From Tabrizicola sp. (GTDB lineage Bacteria; Pseudomonadota; Alphaproteobacteria; Rhodobacterales; Rhodobacteraceae), in the NCBI GenBank assembly GCA_025458105.1, contig JALOTD010000015.1:1-48336 (forward strand): a DNA stretch of 48,336 bases, written 5' to 3'. A program made the position numbers and the translations under genes. The notes beneath the pieces were generated by a model. It searched no databases. It was given only the letters and a program-made list of their open reading frames with translations, and had not been told where the DNA came from. This document shows, one piece after another, positions 1 through 6,972 of this stretch; positions within the stretch are counted from its first letter, which is position 1, and every line of letters starts with the position of its first letter.

Positions 1-1116
1 CGACAGGATCTGGTAGGTGGACCGGATCGTCGACTGGCACTTGCCGCGCCAGGAGACGAATTCCTGCGCCAGCGGGTCAGCCATTTCGACCGGGGTCGAG
101 TTCAGGCTGAAGAAGCCGGGCAGCGCGTTCGCGTAAAGCGTCGCGAACTCGGGCGAGCCGACCCATTCCAGGAACACTTTCGCAGCCTCGGCATTCGGCG
201 ACTTGGCGTTCAGCCCGATGGCGATGTCGGTGTGGTCCGAGATGTAGCAGGTATCCCCGGCGGCCGCGACCGGCGGCGGGAAGGCGCCCATCTTGAAGGT
301 GGCCTGGGTGTTAAAGCCCGAGATTTCCCACGAGCCGGCGGGATAGATCGCGGCACGGCCGAGGGTGAACAGGTTCTGGCTGTCCGGGTAGGTCTGCGCC
401 TCGAACCCGTCGCCCAGATAGTCCTTCCAGCGGGCCAGTTCGGCAAAGGGCGCAACCCAGGCCTCATCGGTCAGCTTTTGTTCGCCCTTGATGAGCGCCA
501 GACGCCCCTCTTCGCCCTTCCAGTAGTTCGGTCCGATGTTGTTGTAGCCCATCGTGGCGGCTTCCCACTGGTCGTTGGTGCCCATCGCCATCGGGATGTA
601 GGTGCCATCGGCCTTGATCTTGTCGAGCGCGGCGAAGAATTCGTCGCGGGTGGTGGGAACGGCGATGCCAAGCGCCTCGAACGCGTCGGCGTTGTAGATG
701 AAGCCGTGGATCACCGAGGCCATCGGCACGCAGAAGGTGGCGGAGCCGTCATCGGTCTGCCAGGCGGATTTGGCGACCGGCGAGAAATTGGCCATGGAGG
801 CGAGGCCCGAGAGGTCGGCCAGGTGACCCTGGTTATAAAGCTCAAGCGAGGCGTCGAAAGGGCGGCAGGTGATCAGGTCACCGGCGCTGCCAGCGGCGAG
901 TTTCGAGTTGAGCGCGGCGTTGTATTCGGCGGGCGCGGTGGGCGCGAAGACGACCTTGATGTCGGGGTGCTGCGCCTCGAACGCCGGGATGATCGTGTCC
1001 TGCCAGATGGTCAGGTCGTCGTTGCGCCAGCTTTCGATGGTCAGCGTGGTTTCGGCAAGGGCCGCGCTGCCCAGCAAGGTGCTGGTCAGAAGCGCCAGTT
1101 TGAAGATTTTGGTCAT
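1..1116 (-). CDS. Sugar ABC transporter substrate-binding protein (C-terminus cut by window edge)
   Basis: Periplasmic solute-binding protein of the extracellular family 1 type, which captures a sugar for an ABC importer. The reading frame is open to the left edge, giving about 372 residues of the usual 400-430. It starts MTKIFKLALLTSTLLGSAALAE, a clear signal peptide with cleavage after ALA, followed by TTLTIESWRNDD, the typical first strand of the family. A ribosome site (AGGGAG) lies about 7 bases before the ATG. The middle holds the family-like stretch AIYPAGSWEISGF. It is transcribed in the same direction as the murQ-like gene, 46 bases downstream of it, and faces the kinase-regulator-deaminase-nagA genes, so the ligand is probably GlcNAc, MurNAc or a peptidoglycan/chitin disaccharide. 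That ligand is inferred from context; the permease and ATPase genes would lie left of the window. Confidence 0.88.
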   Translation of the reverse strand, partial: MTKIFKLALLTSTLLGSAALAETTLTIESWRNDDLTIWQDTIIPAFEAQHPDIKVVFAPTAPAEYNAALNSKLAAGSAGDLITCRPFDASLELYNQGHLADLSGLASMANFSPVAKSAWQTDDGSATFCVPMASVIHGFIYNADAFEALGIAVPTTRDEFFAALDKIKADGTYIPMAMGTNDQWEAATMGYNNIGPNYWKGEEGRLALIKGEQKLTDEAWVAPFAELARWKDYLGDGFEAQTYPDSQNLFTLGRAAIYPAGSWEISGFNTQATFKMGAFPPPVAAAGDTCYISDHTDIAIGLNAKSPNAEAAKVFLEWVGSPEFATLYANALPGFFSLNSTPVEMADPLAQEFVSWRGKCQSTIRSTYQILS

Positions 1117-1162
1117 TGGCAGTCTCCCTGTTGTTTGGGCGTTTCGCCCGTTTGATTTTCGT

Positions 1163-2047
1163 TCATGTCTTCATGGCCTGCGCGAGATGGCCCCCGGAGT
1201 CCCGGATGCGGGCCTGGGCCGCGTCGGGCGTTGCTCCGCGCGCCACCAGGACCGCCGGTTTCACCGCGCCGTTCGTGCGGTTCAGGGCAACCCGGGCAAT
1301 GCCGGTGTCCACTCCGGCGACCTGGGCCACGATGCGGGCGGCGCGGTCGCGCAGTTTGGCGTTGTCGGCCACGACGTTGACCATCATCCCGTCGTGGACA
1401 TGGCCAAGCATGACCCCAAGCGACACCGAAATGAGGTTCAGCGCCACCTTCTGTGCCGTGGCCGCGCCAAGGCGGGTGGACCCGGCCACGATTTCCGCCC
1501 CGGTGTCGAGGAGGACGGGCACGTCGGCTGCACGCAGAAGGGGCGCGTCCGGGACGTTGGCGATGCCGACGGTCTGGACCCCGGCCTTTGCGGCCAGATC
1601 ACAGACGGCAAGCGTGTAAGGCGTGGAGCCGGAGGCCGAGACGGCAATCATGAGGTCGCCCTTTGCCAGCCCGGCGCGGGCGAAATCGGCCGCGGCGAGG
1701 GAAGGATCATCCTCGACCCCGCCGGTCATCTTGAGAAGCGCCCCAGCCCCACCCGCGAACAGCATCGGCGTGCGATCGACGGGAATGCCGAAGGTGCCCA
1801 GAAGCTCCAGACAGTCGGCGAGCGCCATCAGGCCCGAGGACCCCGCGCCCGCATAGGCAAGCTTGCCGCCGTTTTGCAGCGTGCGCGCGGCACGGGTGGC
1901 GGCCTCTTCCAGCGCGTGCAGGGCGGGACGGACGGCGGCCAGCGCACCTTCCTGCGCCGCAAGCGCCCGGGCCAGCACCTGACCCGCCGGGGCCAGATGC
2001 AGCCCGGATGCCAGTGGATGCAAAGCCTCAGTCGGTCGGTCGGCCAT
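1163..2047 (-). CDS. murQ: N-acetylmuramic acid 6-phosphate etherase (MurQ-like)
   Basis: Cleaves the D-lactyl ether of MurNAc-6-P to give GlcNAc-6-P, a cytoplasmic step of peptidoglycan amino-sugar salvage. The product is 294 residues, within the usual MurQ range (about 300). It is a SIS-fold protein with the phosphosugar loop AYAGAGSSGL near residue 65. Lined up by eye with E. coli MurQ, Glu81 in ADCLELLGTFG matches catalytic Glu83, and Glu112 in GGVEDD matches the second conserved acid. SASGSTPY and the GSTRLGAATAQK stretch also match. I chose the ATG preceded by AGGGGGA; the frame stays open further upstream but has no ribosome site there. It lies between the binding-protein gene (downstream) and the control region it shares with the divergent kinase gene. 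The C-terminal sequence is more divergent than in enteric MurQ, so a related etherase or isomerase activity is possible. Confidence 0.85.
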   Translation of the reverse strand: MADRPTEALHPLASGLHLAPAGQVLARALAAQEGALAAVRPALHALEEAATRAARTLQNGGKLAYAGAGSSGLMALADCLELLGTFGIPVDRTPMLFAGGAGALLKMTGGVEDDPSLAAADFARAGLAKGDLMIAVSASGSTPYTLAVCDLAAKAGVQTVGIANVPDAPLLRAADVPVLLDTGAEIVAGSTRLGAATAQKVALNLISVSLGVMLGHVHDGMMVNVVADNAKLRDRAARIVAQVAGVDTGIARVALNRTNGAVKPAVLVARGATPDAAQARIRDSGGHLAQAMKT

Positions 2048-2078
2048 ATGATTCCCCCTGAGACAGACAATGCCAAAA

Positions 2079-2177
2079 CAATACCACTTGTAAAGAGCCT
2101 TGTTGAAAACGGCTGATTGTGGAAGTTTGCGGGCCTTTGGATGATACCACTTTTCAAATGGTCTTGTTTTGGTATTG
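2079..2177. promoter_or_regulatory. Candidate GntR-family operator region between divergent amino-sugar operons
   Basis: The 150-base gap between murQ and the kinase gene carries three copies of an ATACCA element. CAATACCA at 2079-2086 and TGGTATTG at 2170-2177 form a perfect 8-bp inverted repeat. A third copy, GATACCACTTTTCAAATGGTC (split here as 2143-2152 and 2153-2163), is itself an imperfect palindrome, CCA...TGG. ACCA/TGGT half-sites are known for GlcNAc regulators of the GntR/UTRA family (DasR, NagR/YvoA), and such a regulator is encoded 850 bases downstream. Assignment as its operators is an inference. No convincing -35/-10 pair was identified. Confidence 0.5.
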
Positions 2178-2197
2178 TGTTGCCACGGAGGATTCGG

Positions 2198-3034
2198 ATG
2201 CCGCTTTTCCTGGGGATCGATGGCGGGGGAACCGGCTGCCGCGCGGCGGTGGCGGATTCCTTCGGTCGTATTCTGGGAACCGGCGTCGCGGGCCCGGCGA
2301 ACATTGCCAGCGATCTGGCGGGGGCCAGCCAAAGCATTCTTGAGGCGACCAAGCAGGCCCTGGCGGAAGCGGGAGGGCTTGCGGCACCGGCTGACCTCAT
2401 GGCCGGTCTGGGCCTGGCCGGTGCAAATGCGGCGGGTGTTGCTGACCGCTTGCGGGAAACCCTGCCCTTTGCCCGGCTTCGGATCGAGACCGACGCGGTG
2501 GCCGCGGTCAAGGGTGCGCTGGGCGGTGATGACGGGATCGTGGCCGCGCTGGGCACCGGCTCGGTCTTCGCCAGCCAGCGGGGCGGTCAGATCCGGCAGA
2601 TCGGGGGCTGGGGGCTGGTCCTGGGGGATGATGGCAGCGGGGCGCGTCTGGGGCGCGGGCTTCTGGCGGCGGCGCTGGGGGCGGTCGACGGGTATCGCGC
2701 GATGACGCCGCTTTTGGCCGAGGTTCTGCGCGAGCAAGGCGGGGCCGAGGGGGTGATTGCCTTCTCGCTGCGTGCGCGCCCGGCAGAGTTTGCAGCACTG
2801 GCGCCCCGCATCGTGGGATCAAGGGACCCGGTGGCCCAGGAGCTTGTGGCAGAGGCGGTGGAGGATGTGGCGCGGTCAATTGCGCTGCTCCAGGGCGGCG
2901 CGCCCTTGCCGGTGACCTATCTGGGCGGGCTTGGCCCGACCTATGCGACGCGGCTGGGGGGCCGCTGGGCGGTGCGGGAGCCGTTGGGCAGCGCGCTGGA
3001 CGGGGCGCTGCTTCTGGCGCGAGAGGCAGCGTGA
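2198..3034 (+). CDS. BadF/BadG/BcrA/BcrD-family sugar kinase (GlcNAc kinase, possibly GlcNAc/MurNAc kinase)
   Basis: ATP-dependent kinase predicted to phosphorylate an N-acetylated amino sugar in the cytoplasm. The 278 residues begin MPLFLGIDGGGTGCRAAV, the phosphate-1 motif of the ASKHA fold. A second ATP-binding motif follows at AALGTGSVF, then GGWGLVLGDDGSGARLG, typical of eukaryote-type NagK and of bacterial MurK in the BadF family. The start is the ATG seven bases after GGAGG; longer in-frame extensions run into the operator region. The stop overlaps the start of the regulator gene. Because a MurQ-like etherase is divergently encoded, the kinase could act on MurNAc as well as GlcNAc, as reported for Clostridium MurK; sequence alone does not settle the substrate. 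Confidence 0.82.
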   Translation: MPLFLGIDGGGTGCRAAVADSFGRILGTGVAGPANIASDLAGASQSILEATKQALAEAGGLAAPADLMAGLGLAGANAAGVADRLRETLPFARLRIETDAVAAVKGALGGDDGIVAALGTGSVFASQRGGQIRQIGGWGLVLGDDGSGARLGRGLLAAALGAVDGYRAMTPLLAEVLREQGGAEGVIAFSLRARPAEFAALAPRIVGSRDPVAQELVAEAVEDVARSIALLQGGAPLPVTYLGGLGPTYATRLGGRWAVREPLGSALDGALLLAREAA

Positions 3035-3801
3035 TGGAGGGGCTGTTCTCCTCGGAAGGGTTCGCGGACGGTGCGGGGCCGTTGTATCTGCAGCTGCAGC
3101 GGCGGATTGCGGACGCGATGGCTCAGGGTGTGCTGGCCCCGGGGGCAAGTCTGCCGGCCGAGCGGGATATTGCGGCGATGACCGGCCTTAGCCGCGTGAC
3201 GGTGCGCAAGGCGATCGAGGCGCTGGTGGCGCAGGGGCACCTGGTGCAAAGGCGGGGGTCGGGGACCTTCATCGCGCCAAGGGTCGAGCGGCTGGAGCAG
3301 GCGCTGTCGTTGCTGACAAGCTTTACTGAAGACATGGCGCGGCGCGGCAAGTCCGTGGAATCGGTCTGGATCAGCCGGTCCGTCCAGGCGCCGACGCCGG
3401 AAGAGGTCATGGCGCTGGGGCTTGGCGCGGGCGACCGGGTGGCGCGGCTGGAACGGGTCAGGCGGTCGGACGGGGTGCCGCTGGCAATCGAACGCGCCTC
3501 GCTGCCTACGCAGGTCCTGCCGGACCCAGAGGCCGTTGGAAGCTCGCTTTATGCCTTGTTAGAGACGTTTGGACAGCGCCCGGTGCGCGCGGTGCAACGG
3601 ATTTCGGCGGCAAACCTCGGGCCGCGGGATGCCGAGCTGCTGGGGGTCAGTCCCGGTGCGGCGGGCCTGCGGATCGAGCGGATTGGCTATCTGGCAAGCG
3701 GCCGCGTGGTGGAATTCACGCGGTCGCTTTACCGTGGTGATGCGTACGATTTTGCGGTGGAGCTGAAGCTTTCGCCCGAGACGGAAAGGCAGACGGCATG
3801 A
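3034..3801 (+). CDS. GntR-family transcriptional regulator with UTRA domain (NagR-like)
   Basis: DNA-binding repressor or activator that probably senses a phosphorylated amino sugar. Residues 1-80 form the winged-helix GntR domain: PLYLQLQRRIADAM, then LPAERDIAAMTGLSRVTVRKAIEAL (quoted in part), and the wing RRGSGTFIAP. Residues about 95-245 form the UTRA effector domain, with RVARLERVRRSDGVPLAIER and a final VEFTRSLYRGDAYDF, the usual HutC/NagR ending. The ATG overlaps the kinase stop (TGATG); a GTG three bases earlier is also possible, but the GAGAGG ribosome site is better spaced from the ATG. The four-base overlap with the next gene indicates one transcription unit. Likely operators are the ATACCA elements upstream of the kinase gene. 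Confidence 0.88.
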   Translation: MEGLFSSEGFADGAGPLYLQLQRRIADAMAQGVLAPGASLPAERDIAAMTGLSRVTVRKAIEALVAQGHLVQRRGSGTFIAPRVERLEQALSLLTSFTEDMARRGKSVESVWISRSVQAPTPEEVMALGLGAGDRVARLERVRRSDGVPLAIERASLPTQVLPDPEAVGSSLYALLETFGQRPVRAVQRISAANLGPRDAELLGVSPGAAGLRIERIGYLASGRVVEFTRSLYRGDAYDFAVELKLSPETERQTA

Positions 3802-4820
3802 CCAGTCACATGGCCCGCGAAGTGGCCGAAATCCCCGAAGCGGCCCAGCGGTTTCTGTCGCAGTCGGCAAATGCGGTGGCGCGAGCGGCAGAGGCGATGC
3901 GCAAGGCCGACCCGGGCCTGTTGGTGACGGTCGCAAGGGGCTCGTCCGATCACGCGGCGACTTACCTGAAATACGCGGTGGAACTCTTGGCGGGTGTGCC
4001 GGTGGCCAGCGTCGGCCCATCTGTCGCGAGCATTTACCAAAGGCCACTTAGGCTGGGCCGGGCAGCCTGCGTCGGAATTTCGCAGTCAGGACAAAGCCCG
4101 GACATCGTGGAGATGATGCGGGCGGCAGGCGCGGGCGGGGCGCTGACAGTGGCGATTACCAATCACGCGGAAAGCCCGTTGGCGCTGGGTTCAGCCCATT
4201 GCCTTGCGCTGCAATCTGGCACGGAGCAGAGCGTTGCGGCGACCAAGACCTTTGTTGCCAGCGTTCTGGCAGGCCTTGCGCTTTTGGCGGAGTGGCAAGA
4301 GGACGCCGCCCTTCGAACCGCCGTGGCAGGGTTGCCAGAGGCTTTTGCCCGGGCGCTGAAGTTGGACTGGCAGCCCTTGGCCGCGCGGCTGGTGCGGGCG
4401 CAGTCACTGTATGTGCTGGGCCGTGGACCTGCCTTTGCCATCGCCAATGAAGCGGCGCTGAAGTTCAAGGAAACCTGCGGTCTGCATGCCGAGGCCTTCT
4501 CGGCGGCAGAGGTCCTGCATGGACCCAGCGCGATTGTGCAGGCGCAGTTTCCGGTGCTGGCGCTGGGGGTCGAGGATGCCGCCCTGCCCCGGTTGGTTGA
4601 TACGGCAAACCGGCTGGTGGCGCAGGGGGCCGATGTGTTCCTGACCGGGGCGAATGTGGAGGGGGCGACGCGACTTCCGTCCGTGCCGGGACTGCACCCT
4701 TTATGCGCGCCCTTAGTGCTGTCCGTCAGCTTTTATGCGTTCATCGAGGCTCTCGCGCGGCGGCGCGGGTTCGACCCCGACGTGCCGCCGCATTTGCGCA
4801 AGGTGACCCAGACGGTATGA
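3798..4820 (+). CDS. SIS-type glucosamine-6-phosphate deaminase (NagB-II family)
   Basis: Converts glucosamine-6-P to fructose-6-P and ammonia in the cytoplasm. The 340 residues contain two SIS domains and resemble the isomerase half of GlmS without its glutaminase domain. The first SIS domain holds VARGSSDHAATYLKYA, then ISQSGQSPD and TNHAESPLA. TEQSVAATKTF is a hallmark of GlmS-like proteins. The second domain holds LGRGPAFAIANEAALKFKE, with the HAEAFSAAEVLHGP segment, and the tail is PDVPPHLRKVTQTV. The ATGA overlap with the regulator gene and the overlap with nagA put it in one operon. A classical NagB is absent here, and this enzyme would complete the GlcNAc-6-P pathway with NagA. AgaS-like activity on galactosamine-6-P is the main alternative. 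Confidence 0.85.
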   Translation: MTSHMAREVAEIPEAAQRFLSQSANAVARAAEAMRKADPGLLVTVARGSSDHAATYLKYAVELLAGVPVASVGPSVASIYQRPLRLGRAACVGISQSGQSPDIVEMMRAAGAGGALTVAITNHAESPLALGSAHCLALQSGTEQSVAATKTFVASVLAGLALLAEWQEDAALRTAVAGLPEAFARALKLDWQPLAARLVRAQSLYVLGRGPAFAIANEAALKFKETCGLHAEAFSAAEVLHGPSAIVQAQFPVLALGVEDAALPRLVDTANRLVAQGADVFLTGANVEGATRLPSVPGLHPLCAPLVLSVSFYAFIEALARRRGFDPDVPPHLRKVTQTV

Positions 4821-5926
4821 GCGCACAGGTCTTTACCGGGGCGCAGGTCTTTGACGGTGCCCGCTTCGTCCCCGGCCCCTTGCGGGTGGTAGAGGGTGTC
4901 GTCACCGATCCTGGCCCGGGGCAGGAGGTGCGGCTAGACGGGGGGTATCTGGCCCCCGGTTTCCTTGACCTGCAGGTGAATGGCGCGGGCGGGCGGATGG
5001 TGGATGGTCAGTGTACTGCCGACTGGCTGGCCGAGATGTGCGCCATTCATGCCCGGCTGGGGGCGACCGGGATCCTGCCGACGCTGATCACGGATACTCC
5101 GGACGCAACGGCTGCAGTGATTGCCGCGGGGGTCGAGGCGGCACAGCGTCAGGTGCCGGGGTTTCTGGGTCTGCATCTGGAGGGGCCGCATCTGGACCGA
5201 AGGCGCAAGGGTGCGCATGACCCTGCCCTGATCCGCCCGATGGAAGAGGTGGACTTGCAGCGCCTGCTGGCGGCAGCAAGGCAGCTGCCGACCCTGATGG
5301 TGACGCTGGCCCCGGCAAGCGCAACCGCAGAGCAGATCGGCCGCCTGGCGGCGGCTGGCGTGGTAATCAGCCTGGGGCATTCCGACTGCTCGCACGACGA
5401 AGCCAAGGCCGCCATGGCAGCGGGGGCCAGTTGCGTGACGCACCTTTTCAACGCGATGAGCCAGCTGGGCAACCGCGACCCCGGGCTGGTGGGTGCCGCC
5501 CTGACCGGGCCGGTTCATGCCGGTTTGATTGCCGACGGCATCCATGTCGCCCCCGAAACGATCCGCATCGCGATGGCCGCAAGTGACCGGCTGTTCCTGG
5601 TCAGCGATGCGATGGCGGCGGCAGGAAGTGACCTGACAGAGTTCACCCTGAACGGCCGCCGCATCCTGCGCCGGGAGGGGCGGTTGACCCTGGACGACGG
5701 CACGCTGGCCGGGGCCGACCTGACCCTGCCTCGGGCTGTCAGTGTGATGGTCGGTCTGGGCACGCCGGTTGAAACCGCGCTGGCCATGGCAACCTCACGT
5801 CCTGCCAGATGCCTCGGGCGGCCGGACCTGGGCCAGCTTCGGGCCGGGGCGCGTGCGGATATGGTGCATCTGGGACCGGACTTTTCGCTGCGGTCCGTCT
5901 GGCGCAGCGGAAAGCGCATCGCCTGA
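4817..5926 (+). CDS. nagA: N-acetylglucosamine-6-phosphate deacetylase
   Basis: Removes the acetyl group of GlcNAc-6-P, giving glucosamine-6-P for the deaminase encoded just upstream. The 369 residues have the amidohydrolase fold. The N-terminal part ends in GGYLAPGFLDLQVNGAGG. Metal and catalytic residues are visible: Glu122 in LHLEGPHL, His188 in SLGHSDCSHDEA, His209 in THLFNAMSQL, and Asp264 in LVSDAMAAAG. Length is normal for the family (about 370-385). I chose the ATG that overlaps the deaminase stop (ATGA); the frame extends further upstream but only inside the deaminase gene. It is the last gene of the operon; a hairpin overlaps its stop codon. Confidence 0.94.
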   Translation: MSAQVFTGAQVFDGARFVPGPLRVVEGVVTDPGPGQEVRLDGGYLAPGFLDLQVNGAGGRMVDGQCTADWLAEMCAIHARLGATGILPTLITDTPDATAAVIAAGVEAAQRQVPGFLGLHLEGPHLDRRRKGAHDPALIRPMEEVDLQRLLAAARQLPTLMVTLAPASATAEQIGRLAAAGVVISLGHSDCSHDEAKAAMAAGASCVTHLFNAMSQLGNRDPGLVGAALTGPVHAGLIADGIHVAPETIRIAMAASDRLFLVSDAMAAAGSDLTEFTLNGRRILRREGRLTLDDGTLAGADLTLPRAVSVMVGLGTPVETALAMATSRPARCLGRPDLGQLRAGARADMVHLGPDFSLRSVWRSGKRIA

Positions 5927-5958
5927 GGGACTGCGGCAGGACTACGACCTTTCCCTCA
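5924..5958 (+). terminator. Weak hairpin after nagA
   Basis: TGAGGGA, which includes the nagA stop, pairs perfectly with TCCCTCA across a 21-base loop; AAATCC follows rather than a run of T. It could end or process the nag transcript, but the long loop makes this weak. Confidence 0.25.
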
Positions 5959-5969
5959 AATCCGACAGG

Positions 5970-5984
5970 TTAAGCAGGCGTAAA
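5970..5984 (+). promoter_or_regulatory. Candidate CtrA box upstream of motB
   Basis: The sequence TTAA-gcaggcg-TAAA matches the CtrA consensus TTAA-N7-TTAA with one mismatch and the exact 7-base spacing. It is centred about 57 bases before the motB ATG. CtrA controls motility genes in many Rhodobacteraceae, and a similar box precedes flgE. Confidence 0.45.
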
Positions 5985-6033
5985 GGCTGGTGCTGCTATT
6001 GCTGGGTTTGGGTGTGTAAACGGGTGATGTGGA

Positions 6034-6879
6034 ATGGCCGGGCCAAGCAATGGCGCGCCAGTCATCATCAAGCGGAAGAAGGTCGTCCAAGGCGGCGGTC
6101 ACCATGGCGGGGCCTGGAAGGTGGCCTACGCCGATTTTGTGACGGCGATGATGGCCTTCTTTCTGTTGATGTGGCTTTTGAACGCGACAACAGAGCAACA
6201 GCGCAAGGGGATTTCGGATTACTTCAATCCGACTATCCCGGTGAACCGCATTTCCGGCGGGGGCGACGGTGCCTTTGGCGGTGACAGCATGTTTACCGAG
6301 GAAACCATGTCCTATTCTGGAACCGGCGCGCTGGAGCGCAAGGTGGCGGCTGCCTCGGCCAACGACGAAGGCGAAGAGGCCGGAACCGGCGAAGGCGGCA
6401 CCGGAAAGGCTCCGTCCGAACTTGAGGATGTTGAAAAGGCTCTTCTGGCCCGCGGCGGCGAAAGCAACACGATGGAGCAGCTTTTGCGCCATGTCGTCAC
6501 CCGCGTCACGGACGAAGGCCTGGTGATCGAGATTTTCGATTTGCCCGATGCGGCTTTGTTCAAGGGCGAAACTTCGGAGCCCAGTCAGGTGACGCTGGCG
6601 ATGGCCGCGCTTCTGGCCGAAGTCCTGAACCTGACGACGAATGAAATCGCGGTGAACGGCCATCTGAAGGCCTATCCGGTCACCCTGATCGACAATCCGG
6701 TGTGGGACCTGTCCGCCGATCGGGCGCAGGCGATGCGGGGCTTGCTGGAAAGTGCCGGTATCGCCGCCGATCGCATGCAGCGAATTGGCGGGTTCGCCGA
6801 CCGCAAACCGGTGACCCAGGACCCTGCGGCGATCCGGAACAACCGGATCGAGGTGATCCTCTTGCGGCGAGACCGATGA
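6034..6879 (+). CDS. motB: Flagellar motor stator protein MotB
   Basis: Stator subunit that anchors the MotA/MotB proton channel to peptidoglycan. The 281 residues start with a basic tail containing VIIKRKKVV, then one membrane segment at about residues 38-50. The proton-carrying aspartate is Asp34 in AYADFVTAMMAFF, matching E. coli Asp32. A low-complexity Gly/Glu-rich linker spans about 80-130, and an OmpA-like peptidoglycan-binding domain (about 150-281) ends with NNRIEVILLRRDR. The ATG was chosen because the basic tail starts there; the ribosome site is weak. No motA is adjacent. It is 93 bases before flgE, and each gene has its own candidate CtrA box, so they may be transcribed from separate promoters. 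Confidence 0.93.
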   Translation: MAGPSNGAPVIIKRKKVVQGGGHHGGAWKVAYADFVTAMMAFFLLMWLLNATTEQQRKGISDYFNPTIPVNRISGGGDGAFGGDSMFTEETMSYSGTGALERKVAAASANDEGEEAGTGEGGTGKAPSELEDVEKALLARGGESNTMEQLLRHVVTRVTDEGLVIEIFDLPDAALFKGETSEPSQVTLAMAALLAEVLNLTTNEIAVNGHLKAYPVTLIDNPVWDLSADRAQAMRGLLESAGIAADRMQRIGGFADRKPVTQDPAAIRNNRIEVILLRRDR

Positions 6880-6899
6880 AATAGATCGAATTTTATCCG

Positions 6900-6914
6900 T
6901 TAGGCCAATCTTAA
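6900..6914 (+). promoter_or_regulatory. Candidate CtrA box upstream of flgE
   Basis: TTAG-gccaatc-TTAA matches TTAA-N7-TTAA with one mismatch and correct spacing. It lies 58 bases before the flgE ATG in the only non-coding gap inside the flagellar cluster, a position similar to the box before motB. Confidence 0.5.
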
Positions 6915-6972
6915 GGCGCGCCCGTGCAGCTTGGACCTATCCGGGACCAAAGCAGCAGAAAGGCGCTTTGAC

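Noticed and set aside
232..2116. Long plus-strand frames opposite the binding protein and murQ
   Set aside because: Both minus-strand genes have signal peptide, motifs and ribosome sites; the plus-strand frames do not.
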